A stretch of DNA of 64,000 nt, taken from NCBI RefSeq assembly GCF_030816855.1, contig NZ_JAUSYK010000001.1, positions 558,001 to 622,000 on the forward strand, written 5' to 3'. This DNA comes from Arthrobacter sp. B3I4 (GTDB lineage: Bacteria; Actinomycetota; Actinomycetes; Actinomycetales; Micrococcaceae). Below are positions 26,176-34,526 of the stretch, piece after piece (the stretch's first letter is position 1; the number at the start of each line of letters is the position of its first letter). A program made the position numbers and the translations under genes. The notes below the pieces were generated by a model. It saw only the letters and a list, made by a program, of their open reading frames with translations. It was not told the origin of the DNA and made no database searches.

Positions 26176-27059
26176 CGGAGCCGTCCCCCGGGCTTTCTAG
26201 CCAGGGGATCGGAACCGGGGTCAGCACCGAGGATGCCCTGCACCACGGTGGCATCCAGTTTCCGGGAGCTGAACACCCGGCCGGCTATCCCGTAGCCGGC
26301 AAGGATCTCGACCGTCTGCGGCGCCTGCCGCCGGCTGGTCTCGATTAAAAGGTGGCCGCCCGGTGCCAGCCATGCTGGCGCCGCGGCGGCCACTCGTCGT
26401 TGCAGCGCCAAGCCGTCGGGCCCGCCGTCTAGGGAAGCCCGAGGCTCGTGCAGCCGTGCTTCCGGGGGCATGGTGCCGATCAGCGCGGAAGGAACGTAGG
26501 GCGCGTTCACCGCCAATAGGTCCACGCGGCCGCGGAGCCGATCCGGCAGCGGGGCGTACAGATCGCCCTCATGGACCTCACCGCCCAGAGGGCCGAGGTT
26601 GCGCCGCGCGCAGGCCGTGGCGGCCGGGTCGCTGTCGGCGGCGTGGAGCTCAACCGGACCGGCGACGGCAGCGATCGCGGCACCGACCGCACCCGAGCCG
26701 CAGCACAGGTCCAGAACGATCGGCCGTACTCCCGCCGGCCGGTCCTGAAGCAGCCGCGCGGCCCGCCGGACGAGGTATTGGGTGCGGCGGCGGGGCACGA
26801 AAACCAAGGGGTCCACGGCGATGCGGAGGCCGCAAAATTCCGCCCACCCCAGAACATGCTCCAGGGGGAGGCCCGAGGCGCGCCGGCTGACGAGCATGTC
26901 CAGTTCCCCGGCGTCTGCAGCCGCCGCCAGCAGCAGGGCAGCCTCTTCTTCTGCGAACACGCAGCCGGCCGCGCGGAGTTGCGCGACCACCTGGGGCCCC
27001 GGATTGGCGAGCGGCTGCACGAAGTCACGCCCTTTCCGCCGTTGGTCTGGAAAACCCAT
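26172..27059 (-). CDS. PrmC-related putative protein N5-glutamine methyltransferase
   Basis: 295 residues. The substrate-side helical domain (about 1-85) precedes a Rossmann methyltransferase with VLDLCCGSGAVGAAIAA as the SAM motif I and AVNAPYVPS as motif IV. In true PrmC motif IV is NPPY; the NAPY form followed by MPPEARLHEPRASLDGG is what I know from the PrmC-related subfamily of uncertain substrate. Release factor methylation is therefore not assured. The ATG at 27059 has no good ribosome site; a TTG nine bases upstream is an alternative. Confidence 0.78.
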   Translation of the reverse strand: MGFPDQRRKGRDFVQPLANPGPQVVAQLRAAGCVFAEEEAALLLAAAADAGELDMLVSRRASGLPLEHVLGWAEFCGLRIAVDPLVFVPRRRTQYLVRRAARLLQDRPAGVRPIVLDLCCGSGAVGAAIAAVAGPVELHAADSDPAATACARRNLGPLGGEVHEGDLYAPLPDRLRGRVDLLAVNAPYVPSALIGTMPPEARLHEPRASLDGGPDGLALQRRVAAAAPAWLAPGGHLLIETSRRQAPQTVEILAGYGIAGRVFSSRKLDATVVQGILGADPGSDPLARKPGGRLR

Positions 27060-27167
27060 GCTAGCCAAAGGGGGGCCACGAGGGCGGGACTCTCGAGTAA
27101 ACTTCCGAGCCGGCGGGGCAAACCGCCGCTAGTCCCGTCCCCTGGGAGATCGGCTGGAAGTTTCCGG

Positions 27168-27181
27168 TGCAAGCGCTTACA
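27168..27181. promoter_or_regulatory. LacI-type operator of the amylase gene
   Basis: TGCAAGCGCTTACA differs from the perfect palindrome at 6650-6663 by one base. As there, the right half runs into a -10-like TACAGT (27179-27184). It lies 80 bases before the amylase start. Confidence 0.65.
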
Positions 27182-27260
27182 GTGTGACCTGACTCTCAGT
27201 AGTCGGTCTCCCGCAGCCCCCTTCGTCGAGGCAACGTCGCTTACCCGGAAGGTTTTCATC

Positions 27261-30200
27261 GTGTCCATTAGCAGCTTCAGCCTGCCCGGGCGGCGACGCC
27301 CGCGTCTACGCAGCCGGCTTTCCAGCGCCGCACGTGTGGGCACGGCCCTCACAGCAGCCCTGGCCGCCGCCGCCGTCGGCCTTGTCCCCGCCCACGCGGT
27401 CCCGCCGGCCCCGGATCCTGGCACCCCGCCTGCTGCGCACTCCCTGCGCGGACCGGTCACCGATGAGCGGTTCTACTTCGTGATGGCGGACCGCTTCAGC
27501 AACGGCAGCACCGCCAACGACGACGGCGGCCTCGGCTCGGATCCCCTGGTTTCGGGCTTTGATCCGACGAAAAAGGGCTTCTATAACGGCGGCGACCTCA
27601 AGGGCCTTCGGGACAAGATCGATTACATCCAGGGCCTGGGCACCACCTCGATCTGGCTGACGCCAAGCTTTAAGAACAAGGCCGTCCAGCCGGAGGACGG
27701 CTCAGCCGGCTACCACGGCTACTGGGTCACCGACTTCACCCAGATCGATCCCCACCTGGGCACCAACGCCGAGCTGAAGACGCTCATCGACGAGGCTCAC
27801 GCTCGCGGCATGAAGGTCTACTTCGACATCATCACCAACCACACCGCCGACGTCATCGGCTACGAGCAGGGCGACCGCACCGCCTACAAGTCCAAGGATG
27901 CCGCGCCCTACCGCTCTGCCGCCGGGGAACCGTTCGATGACCGCGACTACGCCGGCACCGGGACTTTCCCGGCGCTGGATCCGGCCACCTCGTTCCCGTA
28001 CACGCCCAAGCTGGCGCCGGGCGAGGAGAACCTGAAAGTCCCGGCCTGGCTCAACGACCCCACGCTCTACCACAACCGCGGCGACACGACCTTTGAGGGC
28101 GAGAACTCCTCGTACGGGGACTTTTTCGGCCTGGACGACCTTTTCACCGAACATCCCACCGTGGTCAACGGCATGGTCGACATCTACGAGAAGTGGATCG
28201 GGGACTTGGGCGTGGACGGTTTCCGGATCGACACCATGAAGCACGTCAACGACGAGTTCTGGCAACAGTTCGGGCCCCGGGTGCTGACCTACGCCAAGGA
28301 GCACGGCAAGGACGAGTTCTTCATGTTCGGCGAGGTCTTCGACACGTCCCGGAGCTTCACCTCCCAGTTCACCACCCGCAACAAGATGCAGGCCGTGCTG
28401 GACTTCCCGTTCCAAGAGGCCGCGCGCAACTTCGCCTCCCGCGGCCAGGGTGCCAAAAATCTCGAATCCTTCTTCGCCGCCGATGACTGGTACACCGACG
28501 CCGATTCAAACGTGTACGAACTGCCCACCTTCCTCGGCAACCACGACATGGGCCGGATCGGCAGCTTCATCACCGCGGACAACCCGGACGCCGACGACGC
28601 CGAACGCGTCGCCCGGGACCGGCTAGCCCACGAGCTGATGTACTTCTCCCGCGGCAACCCGGTGGTCTACTACGGCGACGAACAGGGCTTCACCGGGCCC
28701 GGCGGAGACCAGGACGCACGCCAGACGATGTTTGCCAGCAAGGTCCCGGACTACCTGGACGACGACCTTCTCGGCACCACCGCCACCCACGCGGCCGACA
28801 ACTTCAACACGGCGCACCGGCTCTACCGCGACATCAGCGCCCTGGCCGCCCTGACCGCGGAGCACCCTGCGCTGCGCAACGGTGCCCACCAGAACCGCTA
28901 CGCCTCCGACGGTCCCGGCATCTACGCCTTCTCGCGCACCGATGCCAAAGACCAGCGTGAGTACGTGGTGTCCATCAATAACAGCGCCCAGGCGCAGACG
29001 GCCGCCGTCCCAACTTATGTGGGCAAGCGGACCTACAGCCGGATCTACGGCGACGCTGCCGCGGAGGTCAAGACCGCGGCGGACGGAACCCTGGCGGTGA
29101 CGGTGCCGCCGCTGTCCGCCGTGGTCTATGAGTCCTCCGGGAGGATCCCGCACTCCAAGGCCGCGCCCGCCGTGACGCTGCAGCAGCCGGCAGTCTCGGC
29201 CGCGGACAACAGCCGCATCCGGGTGGCGGCCGACGTCGCCGGCACTTCCTTCTATGAGGTCACCTTCCAGGCCCGCACTGCAGGCGGCCCGTGGGCCTCA
29301 ATCGGCACGGACGACACGGCACCGTACCAGGTCTTCCACGACGTCTCCGGCCTGCAGGCCGGCACCCCCGTGGAGTACCGCGCCGTCGTTCTGGACAACG
29401 GCGCGCACACCTCGGCCAGCCAGCCGAGGTCACCTTCCAGGCCCGCACTGCAGGCGGCCCGTGGGCCTCAATCGGCACGGACGACACGGCACCGTACCAG
29501 GTCTTCCACGACGTCTCCGGCCTGCAGGCCGGCACCCCCGTGGAGTACCGCGCCGTCGTTCTGGACAACGGCGCGCACACCTCGGCCAGCCAGCCGCGCA
29601 GCGGGACCGTCCCCGCCCCGGTGCTGAGCATCGTCAATCCCAAGGAAGGCAGCAGCGTCAACGGCAAGGTCGAGGTCAGCGCCGTCGCCAGCCCGGACAA
29701 AGCCGACTACGTGGTCCGGTTCGAGCGCAGCATCAACGGCGGAGACTGGACGAAGTTCGGCGAGGACAGCTCCTCCCCTGCCTACACCGCGGTCGATGAC
29801 CTGGCCGCCTTGTCCCTGCCGGAGGGCGCTCAACTGCGCTACCGCGCCCTGATGCCTGTACCAGGCGCCGGAGAGGTCGTCAGCGGGATCCGCACGGTGG
29901 TCGCTGGGGACCTTCCGCAGCCGGACTCTGTGACCATAGCCGGCAGCCTCGATTCGGAACTCGGCTGCCCCGGGGACTGGCAGCCGGGCTGCGCCGCGGC
30001 CTTCCTGAAGCTCGACCCGGCTGACAAAGCCTGGCGGCTGACCGTCCCCGAGCTGCCAGCCGGCAGCTACGAGTTCAAAGCCGCGATCAACGGCACCTGG
30101 GACGAGAACTACGGCGCCGGAGGCGGGGCCAACGGGAGCAACATCGTACTGAACCACCCCGGCGGCGCCGTGACCTTCCGCTACGACCACAGCACCCATG

Positions 30201-30526
30201 TGATGAGCCCGGTCTACCCGTCCCAGCAACCGGCCGCTGTTGCGGCGGCCGGGGACCTTGACTCGGAACTCGGCTGTGCGGGCGACTGGATGCCGGACTG
30301 CCAGCAGGCACAGCTCATCCTGGACCCGGCGGACCTGGTCTGGAAGCTGACGGTCCCCGACCTGCCGGCCGGCAGTTACTCCTTCAAGGCCGCGCTCAAT
30401 CGTTCCTGGGCCGAGAACTACGGCGCGGGCGGAGCTGCGGGCGGTGGCAACATCAGCCTGGTGCACGGGGGCGGGCCGGTGACCTTCCGGTACGACCACT
30501 TCACGCACGTGATCAGCGCCGGTTAG
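27261..30526 (+). pseudogene. Secreted multidomain alpha-amylase/pullulanase-type GH13 enzyme, frame broken by a tandem duplication
   Basis: GTG start after GGAAGG. The frame begins with an Arg-rich signal peptide (hydrophobic TALTAALAAAAVGLV, cleavage near AHA). The GH13 catalytic domain shows VMADRFSNGS, FDIITNHTAD, GVDGFRIDTMKH (nucleophile Asp), MFGEVFD (acid/base Glu) and FLGNHD. A C-terminal beta domain and an Ig/FN3-like module follow. Two X25/SusE-like modules, each with LDSELGC and ENYGAGG motifs, end the protein. At 29256-29595 an exact 170-bp tandem repeat shifts the frame, so translation from the start terminates near 29627 and loses the X25 modules. Without one copy the frame is open to 30526 (about 1,030 residues). 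The catalytic part is intact, so a truncated active amylase is possible. Confidence 0.85.
29256..29595 (+). repeat. Exact 170-bp tandem duplication within the amylase gene
   Basis: Bases 29256-29425 and 29426-29595 are identical. The unit encodes most of an Ig/FN3-like module (VTFQARTAGGPWASIG to GAHTSASQP). Because 170 is not a multiple of three, the second copy is read in a different frame. Confidence 0.95.
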
Positions 30527-30534
30527 CACTGACA

Positions 30535-30578
30535 GCAGAAGGCCGGCATGCCCGCATGGGGGCACGCCGGCCTTCTGC
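30535..30578. terminator. Hairpin between the amylase gene and the convergent kinase gene
   Basis: Perfect 13-bp stem GCAGAAGGCCGGC (30535-30547) with 30566-30578, with further pairing in the loop. There is no clear T-tract, so terminator function is likely but not certain. Confidence 0.55.
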
Positions 30579-30602
30579 CGAACGTTCGGAAATAAGGCAG
30601 GC

Positions 30603-31517
30603 TTAGCTGACCAGGCGCAGTGGAGGGCTGGTCCTCGCCGGAGCGAGCTTGGCGGCGAGCTTCCGGGCTGCCGCCGCCGAGGGCCGAGCGGCGGGATCCA
30701 TCGCCGTCATGGCCGTCAGCAGGGACACCCAGCGGGCACCGAGGCGCTCCGGGATCACCGGTCCCCGCAGGGTGCGGGCCACTAGCGACTCCACCGGAGT
30801 TCCGGGGTAGGCCTTCGACCCGGTCAGGCACTCCAGGAGCACCAGACCGAGCGCGTATATGTCAGTGGCTGTGTGGAGCGGCCGTCCCTCTGCCTGCTCC
30901 GGGCTCATGTAGTGCACCGTACCGGACGACTCCCCGGTTTCCGGGTTGGCACCGGCCGGGGTGCTGATGCCGAAGTCCGCGATTCGCACCGAGCAGCGCC
31001 GAAGCGAACTGAGCAGGATGTTTGCCGGCTTAATGTCGCGGTGGACCAGGCCGCGCGAGTGGACATGCTCGAGGCCGGACAGTGCGGCGGCAGCCCAGCC
31101 CGCCACTTCCTCCGGTGGGCAAGCACCGCCGCGGATCCGTTCGGCAAGGCTTCCGCCGAACGCAAACTCCTCCACGAGGAACGGCCGGCCGGCCCACTGG
31201 TCACCGCCCGGAACCGTACCGGCCGCGATGAAGCCGACGACGGCGGGATGGTCCAGGGAAGCGAGCACGCGGGCTTCGGCATGGATCCGGCTGGCATGCT
31301 TCTCGGCCGGCCCTTCGGCGACCTTGATGGCCACCGGACGGTCGTTGGTGAGGTCGGTGCCCCGGAAAACGGTAGCTGTCCCGCCCCGCCCGAGAAGTCC
31401 GTGCACCAAGAACCGGCCCTCCGGGGCGTCCTGCAGCGCGAGGATTTTGGCATCAAGGCCGGAAGCCGTGGCGGCAGCGGGACCCTCCGCCAGGGCGATC
31501 ACCGGCGCGGCGCTCAC
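30603..31517 (-). CDS. Soluble serine/threonine protein kinase
   Basis: 304 residues, essentially only a Hanks-type kinase domain: glycine loop LGRGGTATVFRG, VAIK lysine, catalytic HRDIKPANILL, metal-binding DFG in IADFGIST, and GTVHYMSPEQ at the activation segment end. No transmembrane helix or PASTA repeats are present, so it is cytosolic, unlike PknB. The GTG start overlaps the stop of the small upstream gene (GTGA), so the pair is translationally coupled. Its C-terminal lobe (YPGTPVESLVARTL, RDPAARPS-like DPAARPSAAAA) closely resembles that of the GAF-linked kinase at 53488-54858; the two are probably paralogues. Confidence 0.9.
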   Translation of the reverse strand: MSAAPVIALAEGPAAATASGLDAKILALQDAPEGRFLVHGLLGRGGTATVFRGTDLTNDRPVAIKVAEGPAEKHASRIHAEARVLASLDHPAVVGFIAAGTVPGGDQWAGRPFLVEEFAFGGSLAERIRGGACPPEEVAGWAAAALSGLEHVHSRGLVHRDIKPANILLSSLRRCSVRIADFGISTPAGANPETGESSGTVHYMSPEQAEGRPLHTATDIYALGLVLLECLTGSKAYPGTPVESLVARTLRGPVIPERLGARWVSLLTAMTAMDPAARPSAAAARKLAAKLAPARTSPPLRLVS

Positions 31518-31807
31518 GAAAGCGCTGCCAGGGCGTTGGAGGTATGCACGATGCCGTCGAGCTGGAACCCGCAACCACAGCGCCAGACGGGCGGCAGTTC
31601 TGCACTGCGGCCGGCGTCGAACGAGTAGGCGAAGACCGCGTTTTGCGCGGGGGCGGTCCACTCCATGGGCAGCCCGCAATGGCTCGGCGCCTGGCTGGGC
31701 GGGTTCAGCGGCCGGCCGGGGGCTCCGGGGTCGGCGGCAGGCAGAGGCGCGGCACGCGGAACGACGCCGGCTCCCGGGGTTCCGGTCGTCGTCAACAACT
31801 GGGCCAT
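31514..31807 (-). CDS. Small hypothetical protein coupled to the kinase
   Basis: 97 residues from the ATG at 31807, four bases after GGAGGA. The N-terminal half is Pro/Ala-rich; the C-terminal half has ordered features, HCGLPMEWTAPAQNAVFAYSF and VWRCGCGFQLDG, with three cysteines that might bind metal. Its stop overlaps the kinase start by four bases, so a regulator or substrate of the kinase is a reasonable guess. No family recognised. Confidence 0.6.
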   Translation of the reverse strand: MAQLLTTTGTPGAGVVPRAAPLPAADPGAPGRPLNPPSQAPSHCGLPMEWTAPAQNAVFAYSFDAGRSAELPPVWRCGCGFQLDGIVHTSNALAALS

Positions 31808-31841
31808 TGCTCCTCCATGCATACGATTGTCTGGGACAAGT

Positions 31842-31857
31842 AGTAAGCATACATATC
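31842..31857. promoter_or_regulatory. AGTAAGCATACATATC motif upstream of the kinase pair
   Basis: Read on the minus strand as GATATGTATGCTTACT, this matches 12 of 16 positions of the AGTAAGCATGCTTACT palindrome also found before three stress-type genes. It lies 35-50 bases before the start at 31807. Confidence 0.4.
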
Positions 31858-31865
31858 ACTAGGCC

Positions 31866-31877
31866 AACTAGCTAGTT
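31866..31877. promoter_or_regulatory. AACTAGCTAGTT palindrome between the MarR gene and the kinase pair
   Basis: A perfect AT-rich 12-bp palindrome about 60 bases before the kinase-pair start and just behind the MarR gene. MarR dimers often bind such short palindromes; the link to the neighbouring MarR gene is a guess. Confidence 0.35.
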
Positions 31878-31950
31878 TCGATTTCCGGCAGCTATCGGGG
31901 ACGGGCGAGACCCGCGCCCCGGGGCTGATCCGGCACGAAACCGGGGCGTC

Positions 31951-32463
31951 TCAGGGCTGCGGATGGTCCTCGGGGCGCTGCTCCAGGGCTTCGGCCATCC
32001 GGCGCAGGAAGCCCACGATGATCCGGCTTTCTTCAGCGCTGAGCTGCTCCGCCACCGAGAGCATCCTGCCGTGCATGGCACCCAGGGTGGCCCGGACTTC
32101 GGCGTCGGTAACGGCGGTGGGAACAATCACCAGGGATCGCCGGTCGGTAGGGTGCGGTTCCCGGCGGACGTGCCCGCTGCCGACGAGCCGGTCAATCAAC
32201 GAAGTGGTGGAGGCCGTGGTGATCCCCAGGATCCGGCTCAGGTCCTTGGGTCCCACCCGCTCCCCCGAGGCCTGGGCGCGGAGCAGGTAGCGCAGGGCCA
32301 GCAGATCGGTCTCCCCCATCCCCATGGAGTCCCGGGTGGACCGCCGCGTTGCGACCTCCGCGCTCCGGTAGTCCCGCAAGGCGTGCAGCACTGCAGTCGG
32401 AGTGCCCAGGGGTCCGTCAGGCCCGTACCAGTACCCTGAGCCTGTGGCGCTGTCCAAGTTCAC
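31951..32463 (-). CDS. MarR family transcriptional regulator
   Basis: 170 residues with the MarR winged helix: MGETDLLALRYLLRAQ, then GPKDLSRILGITTASTTSLIDRLVGSGHVRREPHPTDRRSLVIVPT (the DxRS wing) and long dimer helices at both ends. The first ~45 residues contain GYWYG and are an added N-terminal arm. GTG start with AGGAT 11 bases upstream. It lies upstream of, and in the same direction as, the kinase pair. Ligand and targets unknown. Confidence 0.87.
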   Translation of the reverse strand: MNLDSATGSGYWYGPDGPLGTPTAVLHALRDYRSAEVATRRSTRDSMGMGETDLLALRYLLRAQASGERVGPKDLSRILGITTASTTSLIDRLVGSGHVRREPHPTDRRSLVIVPTAVTDAEVRATLGAMHGRMLSVAEQLSAEESRIIVGFLRRMAEALEQRPEDHPQP

Positions 32464-32560
32464 TCGGCAATCCTAGCCCGCCTGAATACTAGATCACCGT
32501 ACTTCTGGAATTGCTAAGCCGACTCTCCCGGCCAGGGCCGGAGCGGCGACTGCGGCACGC

Positions 32561-32604
32561 AAAAAAACCCCCGGCGCCCTGTTGCCAGGATGCCGGGGGT
32601 TTTC
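32561..32604 (-). terminator. Terminator downstream of tRNA-Lys
   Basis: AAAACCCCCGGC and GCCGGGGGTTTTTTT form a strong stem ending in seven T on the minus strand, just behind the tRNA; between the two lies a second small hairpin (CACTCTT/AAGAGTG). Confidence 0.85.
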
Positions 32605-32622
32605 CACTCTTCGCTAAAAGAG

Positions 32623-32695
32623 TGGGCCCTGTGGGGCTCGAACCCACGACCCACGGATTAAAAGTCCGATGCTCTACCAACTGAGCTAAAGGCCC
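32623..32695 (-). tRNA. tRNA-Lys (anticodon TTT)
   Basis: 73 bases on the minus strand: acceptor GGGCCTT paired with AGGGCCC, D-arm TTAGCTCAGTTGGTAGAGC, anticodon loop CTTTTAA (anticodon TTT), T-arm GTGGGTTCGAGCCCCAC. CCA is not encoded. It is followed by a strong terminator. Confidence 0.96.
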
Positions 32696-32898
32696 CCGCC
32701 GGCTGCTTCGGCACGGAGAATCTCCTCCGCAAAAGGGCAAGCCGGCCCAGTCCATTTCTGGACGTTTAACACTGTACCCCAGAGATGGCCTGCCCTTATT
32801 CACCCGGGCTGACGCGCCGTCGTCGGCGCCGCTGCAAGCGCCCTTCCGGCATTGGTGCTGCGCTCGATTCCGGGAATGCACAGGAGTAGCGTGGTGGC

Positions 32899-33555
32899 AT
32901 GAGCGAGCAAGCAGGAGCCAGCAGCCCGGGAGCACACCGCCACCACAAGCCGAAACCTTTTGCGCCGGTCGACTTCGAGCCGTTCGCTGGCGGCGCGGAT
33001 CCCGCCCGGGTATCGGAGGCGGCCCACCTCGCGGCGCAGGCGCTCGTCCGCCGCGGCAGGGACAGCGATGATCCCACGGTGACCCGGCGCCTGGTCAAAC
33101 TTGCCGACGAACAAGGGCTCGACGCGATCGCGGAAATGTGGGCCGAAAGCCCCGCCCGATCCCTCCCTGGCGCTCTGTGGCGGCTCTACGCCCTCCGTGC
33201 CGCGACGGTCCGGGATCCGGAGCGGATGTCGGTCTACTTCCGGGCAGGCAAGGACACCGCCCAGGTTTCCCACGTCGTCGCCGGCGCCGCTGAACCGCCG
33301 GGCGCCGAGGAAATGACGTCAATGGCGGACGCCATCCTCTCCGGCGCGTTCGACGGCGAGTTCGACGTCGCGCTTGAACGGTCGGCGGCCTTCTGCCGGG
33401 TCGTGGCGCTGGGCCAGGCGACGCTCGCCGACGGCGCGGAGCACAGCAATGCCAGCCACGCCAGCAGGCTCACGCGGAACTCCCACCTGCTGGTCAAAAC
33501 CGCCGAGGATCTGGAACACGCTGCGAATGCCTGGCGGCTGGGCGAGCTTGACTGA
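32899..33555 (+). CDS. Conserved actinobacterial hypothetical protein
   Basis: 218 residues, soluble, mostly helical and rich in Ala, Arg and Glu. After a His/Pro-rich start (HRHHKPKPFAPVDFEPFAGG) come HLAAQALVRRGRDSD, LWRLYALRAATVRDPERMSVYFRAGKDTA and the C-terminal LLVKTAEDLEHAANAWRLGEL. No catalytic motif is visible. I recognise the style from actinobacterial genomes but no function. AGGAG lies about 14 bases before the ATG. Confidence 0.7.
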   Translation: MSEQAGASSPGAHRHHKPKPFAPVDFEPFAGGADPARVSEAAHLAAQALVRRGRDSDDPTVTRRLVKLADEQGLDAIAEMWAESPARSLPGALWRLYALRAATVRDPERMSVYFRAGKDTAQVSHVVAGAAEPPGAEEMTSMADAILSGAFDGEFDVALERSAAFCRVVALGQATLADGAEHSNASHASRLTRNSHLLVKTAEDLEHAANAWRLGELD

Positions 33556-33640
33556 GCGTCCCGCCGCGCCGGTCCGGTAGGCACTCCCGGGGCCGGCTGT
33601 CAATGTTGACTTGGTTCTCCCGGCGTAGAAAACTAAAAGC

Positions 33641-33724
33641 GGTGCCGAACCGCGAAACCCCCGGGCTTCAACAATTAGCCGCCTAGAGCGGCCTACCGCC
33701 GAGAGGCGTATCCGGTTCGGCACC
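33641..33724. ncRNA. Candidate structured RNA upstream of the DUF47-PiT operon
   Basis: A perfect 12-bp closing stem (33641-33652 with 33713-33724) encloses two hairpins: GCCGC-CTAGA-GCGGC (33678-33692) and CGCC-GAGA-GGCG with a GNRA-type loop (33697-33708, extended by UA/UA across one bulged C). TTGACT at 33606-33611 could be the -35 of a promoter starting close to its left arm, although the -10 is weak. It lies in the 352-base gap before the phosphate uptake genes. It could be a riboswitch-like leader or a small RNA. I do not recognise the class, and a DNA inverted repeat without RNA role cannot be excluded. Confidence 0.4.
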
Positions 33725-33907
33725 ATCTTCATGTCCGCTGCCGGGAGGCGGCGGGGCGCACAGGGATGGTGGCCCCAGGCCGCCGTCAGCCGCGCTTCCT
33801 TGCAACCCAAGTCCGGGCGGTAAAGTAATCCCCATGCGCGGGCCATTCTCACGATCCAGGGCCGGCAAACGCCAGAGTACGCCCCGTCCGGAGACCGGTA
33901 ACCCCTC

Positions 33908-34525
33908 GTGAAGCTGCGCCTTTTCCCCCAGGAGCCCGCAGGGCTGAACCTGCTGTCCCAGATGGCCCGGCAGATCACCCTGGCCACGGGAACACTTTCG
34001 GAAATACTCGGCGCCCCCGCCAGCGAGCACTCGCGGCTGGTGGAGGACATGCACGACCACGAGGCCAAGTCCGCGGAGCTGCATTTTGCGCTTCTGACGC
34101 ACATGCGCAGCAGCTTCCTGAACCCGCTGCCCCGCGAGGACATGTATGCGCTGTCCCGCTACCTCAACGAGGCGATGGAGAAGCTGGACGCCGCCGCTGA
34201 CCTGGTCTTCCTCTACAAGCTGGAGCGGCTGCCCAAACGTGCGGCCGACCAGCTCGAAATTATCAGCCGGCAGGCCGAGCTCACCGTCGAGGCGATGCGC
34301 CAGCTGAACAATCTGGACGAGCTCGAGGACTACTGGATCGAGGTCCTTCGGCTCACCAAGCGCGCAGAGCGCACCCACCGGGTCTGGGTGGCGGACATGC
34401 TCAAAGAGATGAAGTCCGCCCAGTACGCCCGCAACCGGGACATCGCCGACCAGCTCGTGGAAGTAACCAAGGACATGCGGCGGATCGCCACCCAGGTGGG
34501 CAGCATTATCGTCAAGGAATCCTGA
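33908..34525 (+). CDS. DUF47 (PhoU-like) protein, PiT-associated
   Basis: 205 residues, all-helical DUF47/PhoU-like fold: LNLLSQMARQITLATGTL, VEDMHDHEAKSAELHFALL, PREDMYALSRYLNEAMEKLDAAADL (the conserved ED...L motif) and ELEDYWIEVLRLTKRAERTHR. Such proteins are coupled to PiT phosphate permeases and are thought to control them. The PiT gene starts one base after its stop, so the two form an operon. GTG start without a strong ribosome site. Confidence 0.88.
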   Translation: MKLRLFPQEPAGLNLLSQMARQITLATGTLSEILGAPASEHSRLVEDMHDHEAKSAELHFALLTHMRSSFLNPLPREDMYALSRYLNEAMEKLDAAADLVFLYKLERLPKRAADQLEIISRQAELTVEAMRQLNNLDELEDYWIEVLRLTKRAERTHRVWVADMLKEMKSAQYARNRDIADQLVEVTKDMRRIATQVGSIIVKES

Positions 34526-34526
34526 G

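Noticed and set aside
29291..30526. Considered as a separate gene for the X25-domain part
   Set aside because: It has no start or ribosome site of its own and is the direct continuation of the amylase frame once one repeat copy is removed.
32561..32935. Open frame over the tRNA and terminator on the minus strand
   Set aside because: It is read through the tRNA-Lys gene and its terminator and has no family resemblance.
33641..33724. Considered as a tRNA (for example a selenocysteine tRNA)
   Set aside because: No canonical D-arm, anticodon arm or TTCGA T-loop in the right places on either strand.
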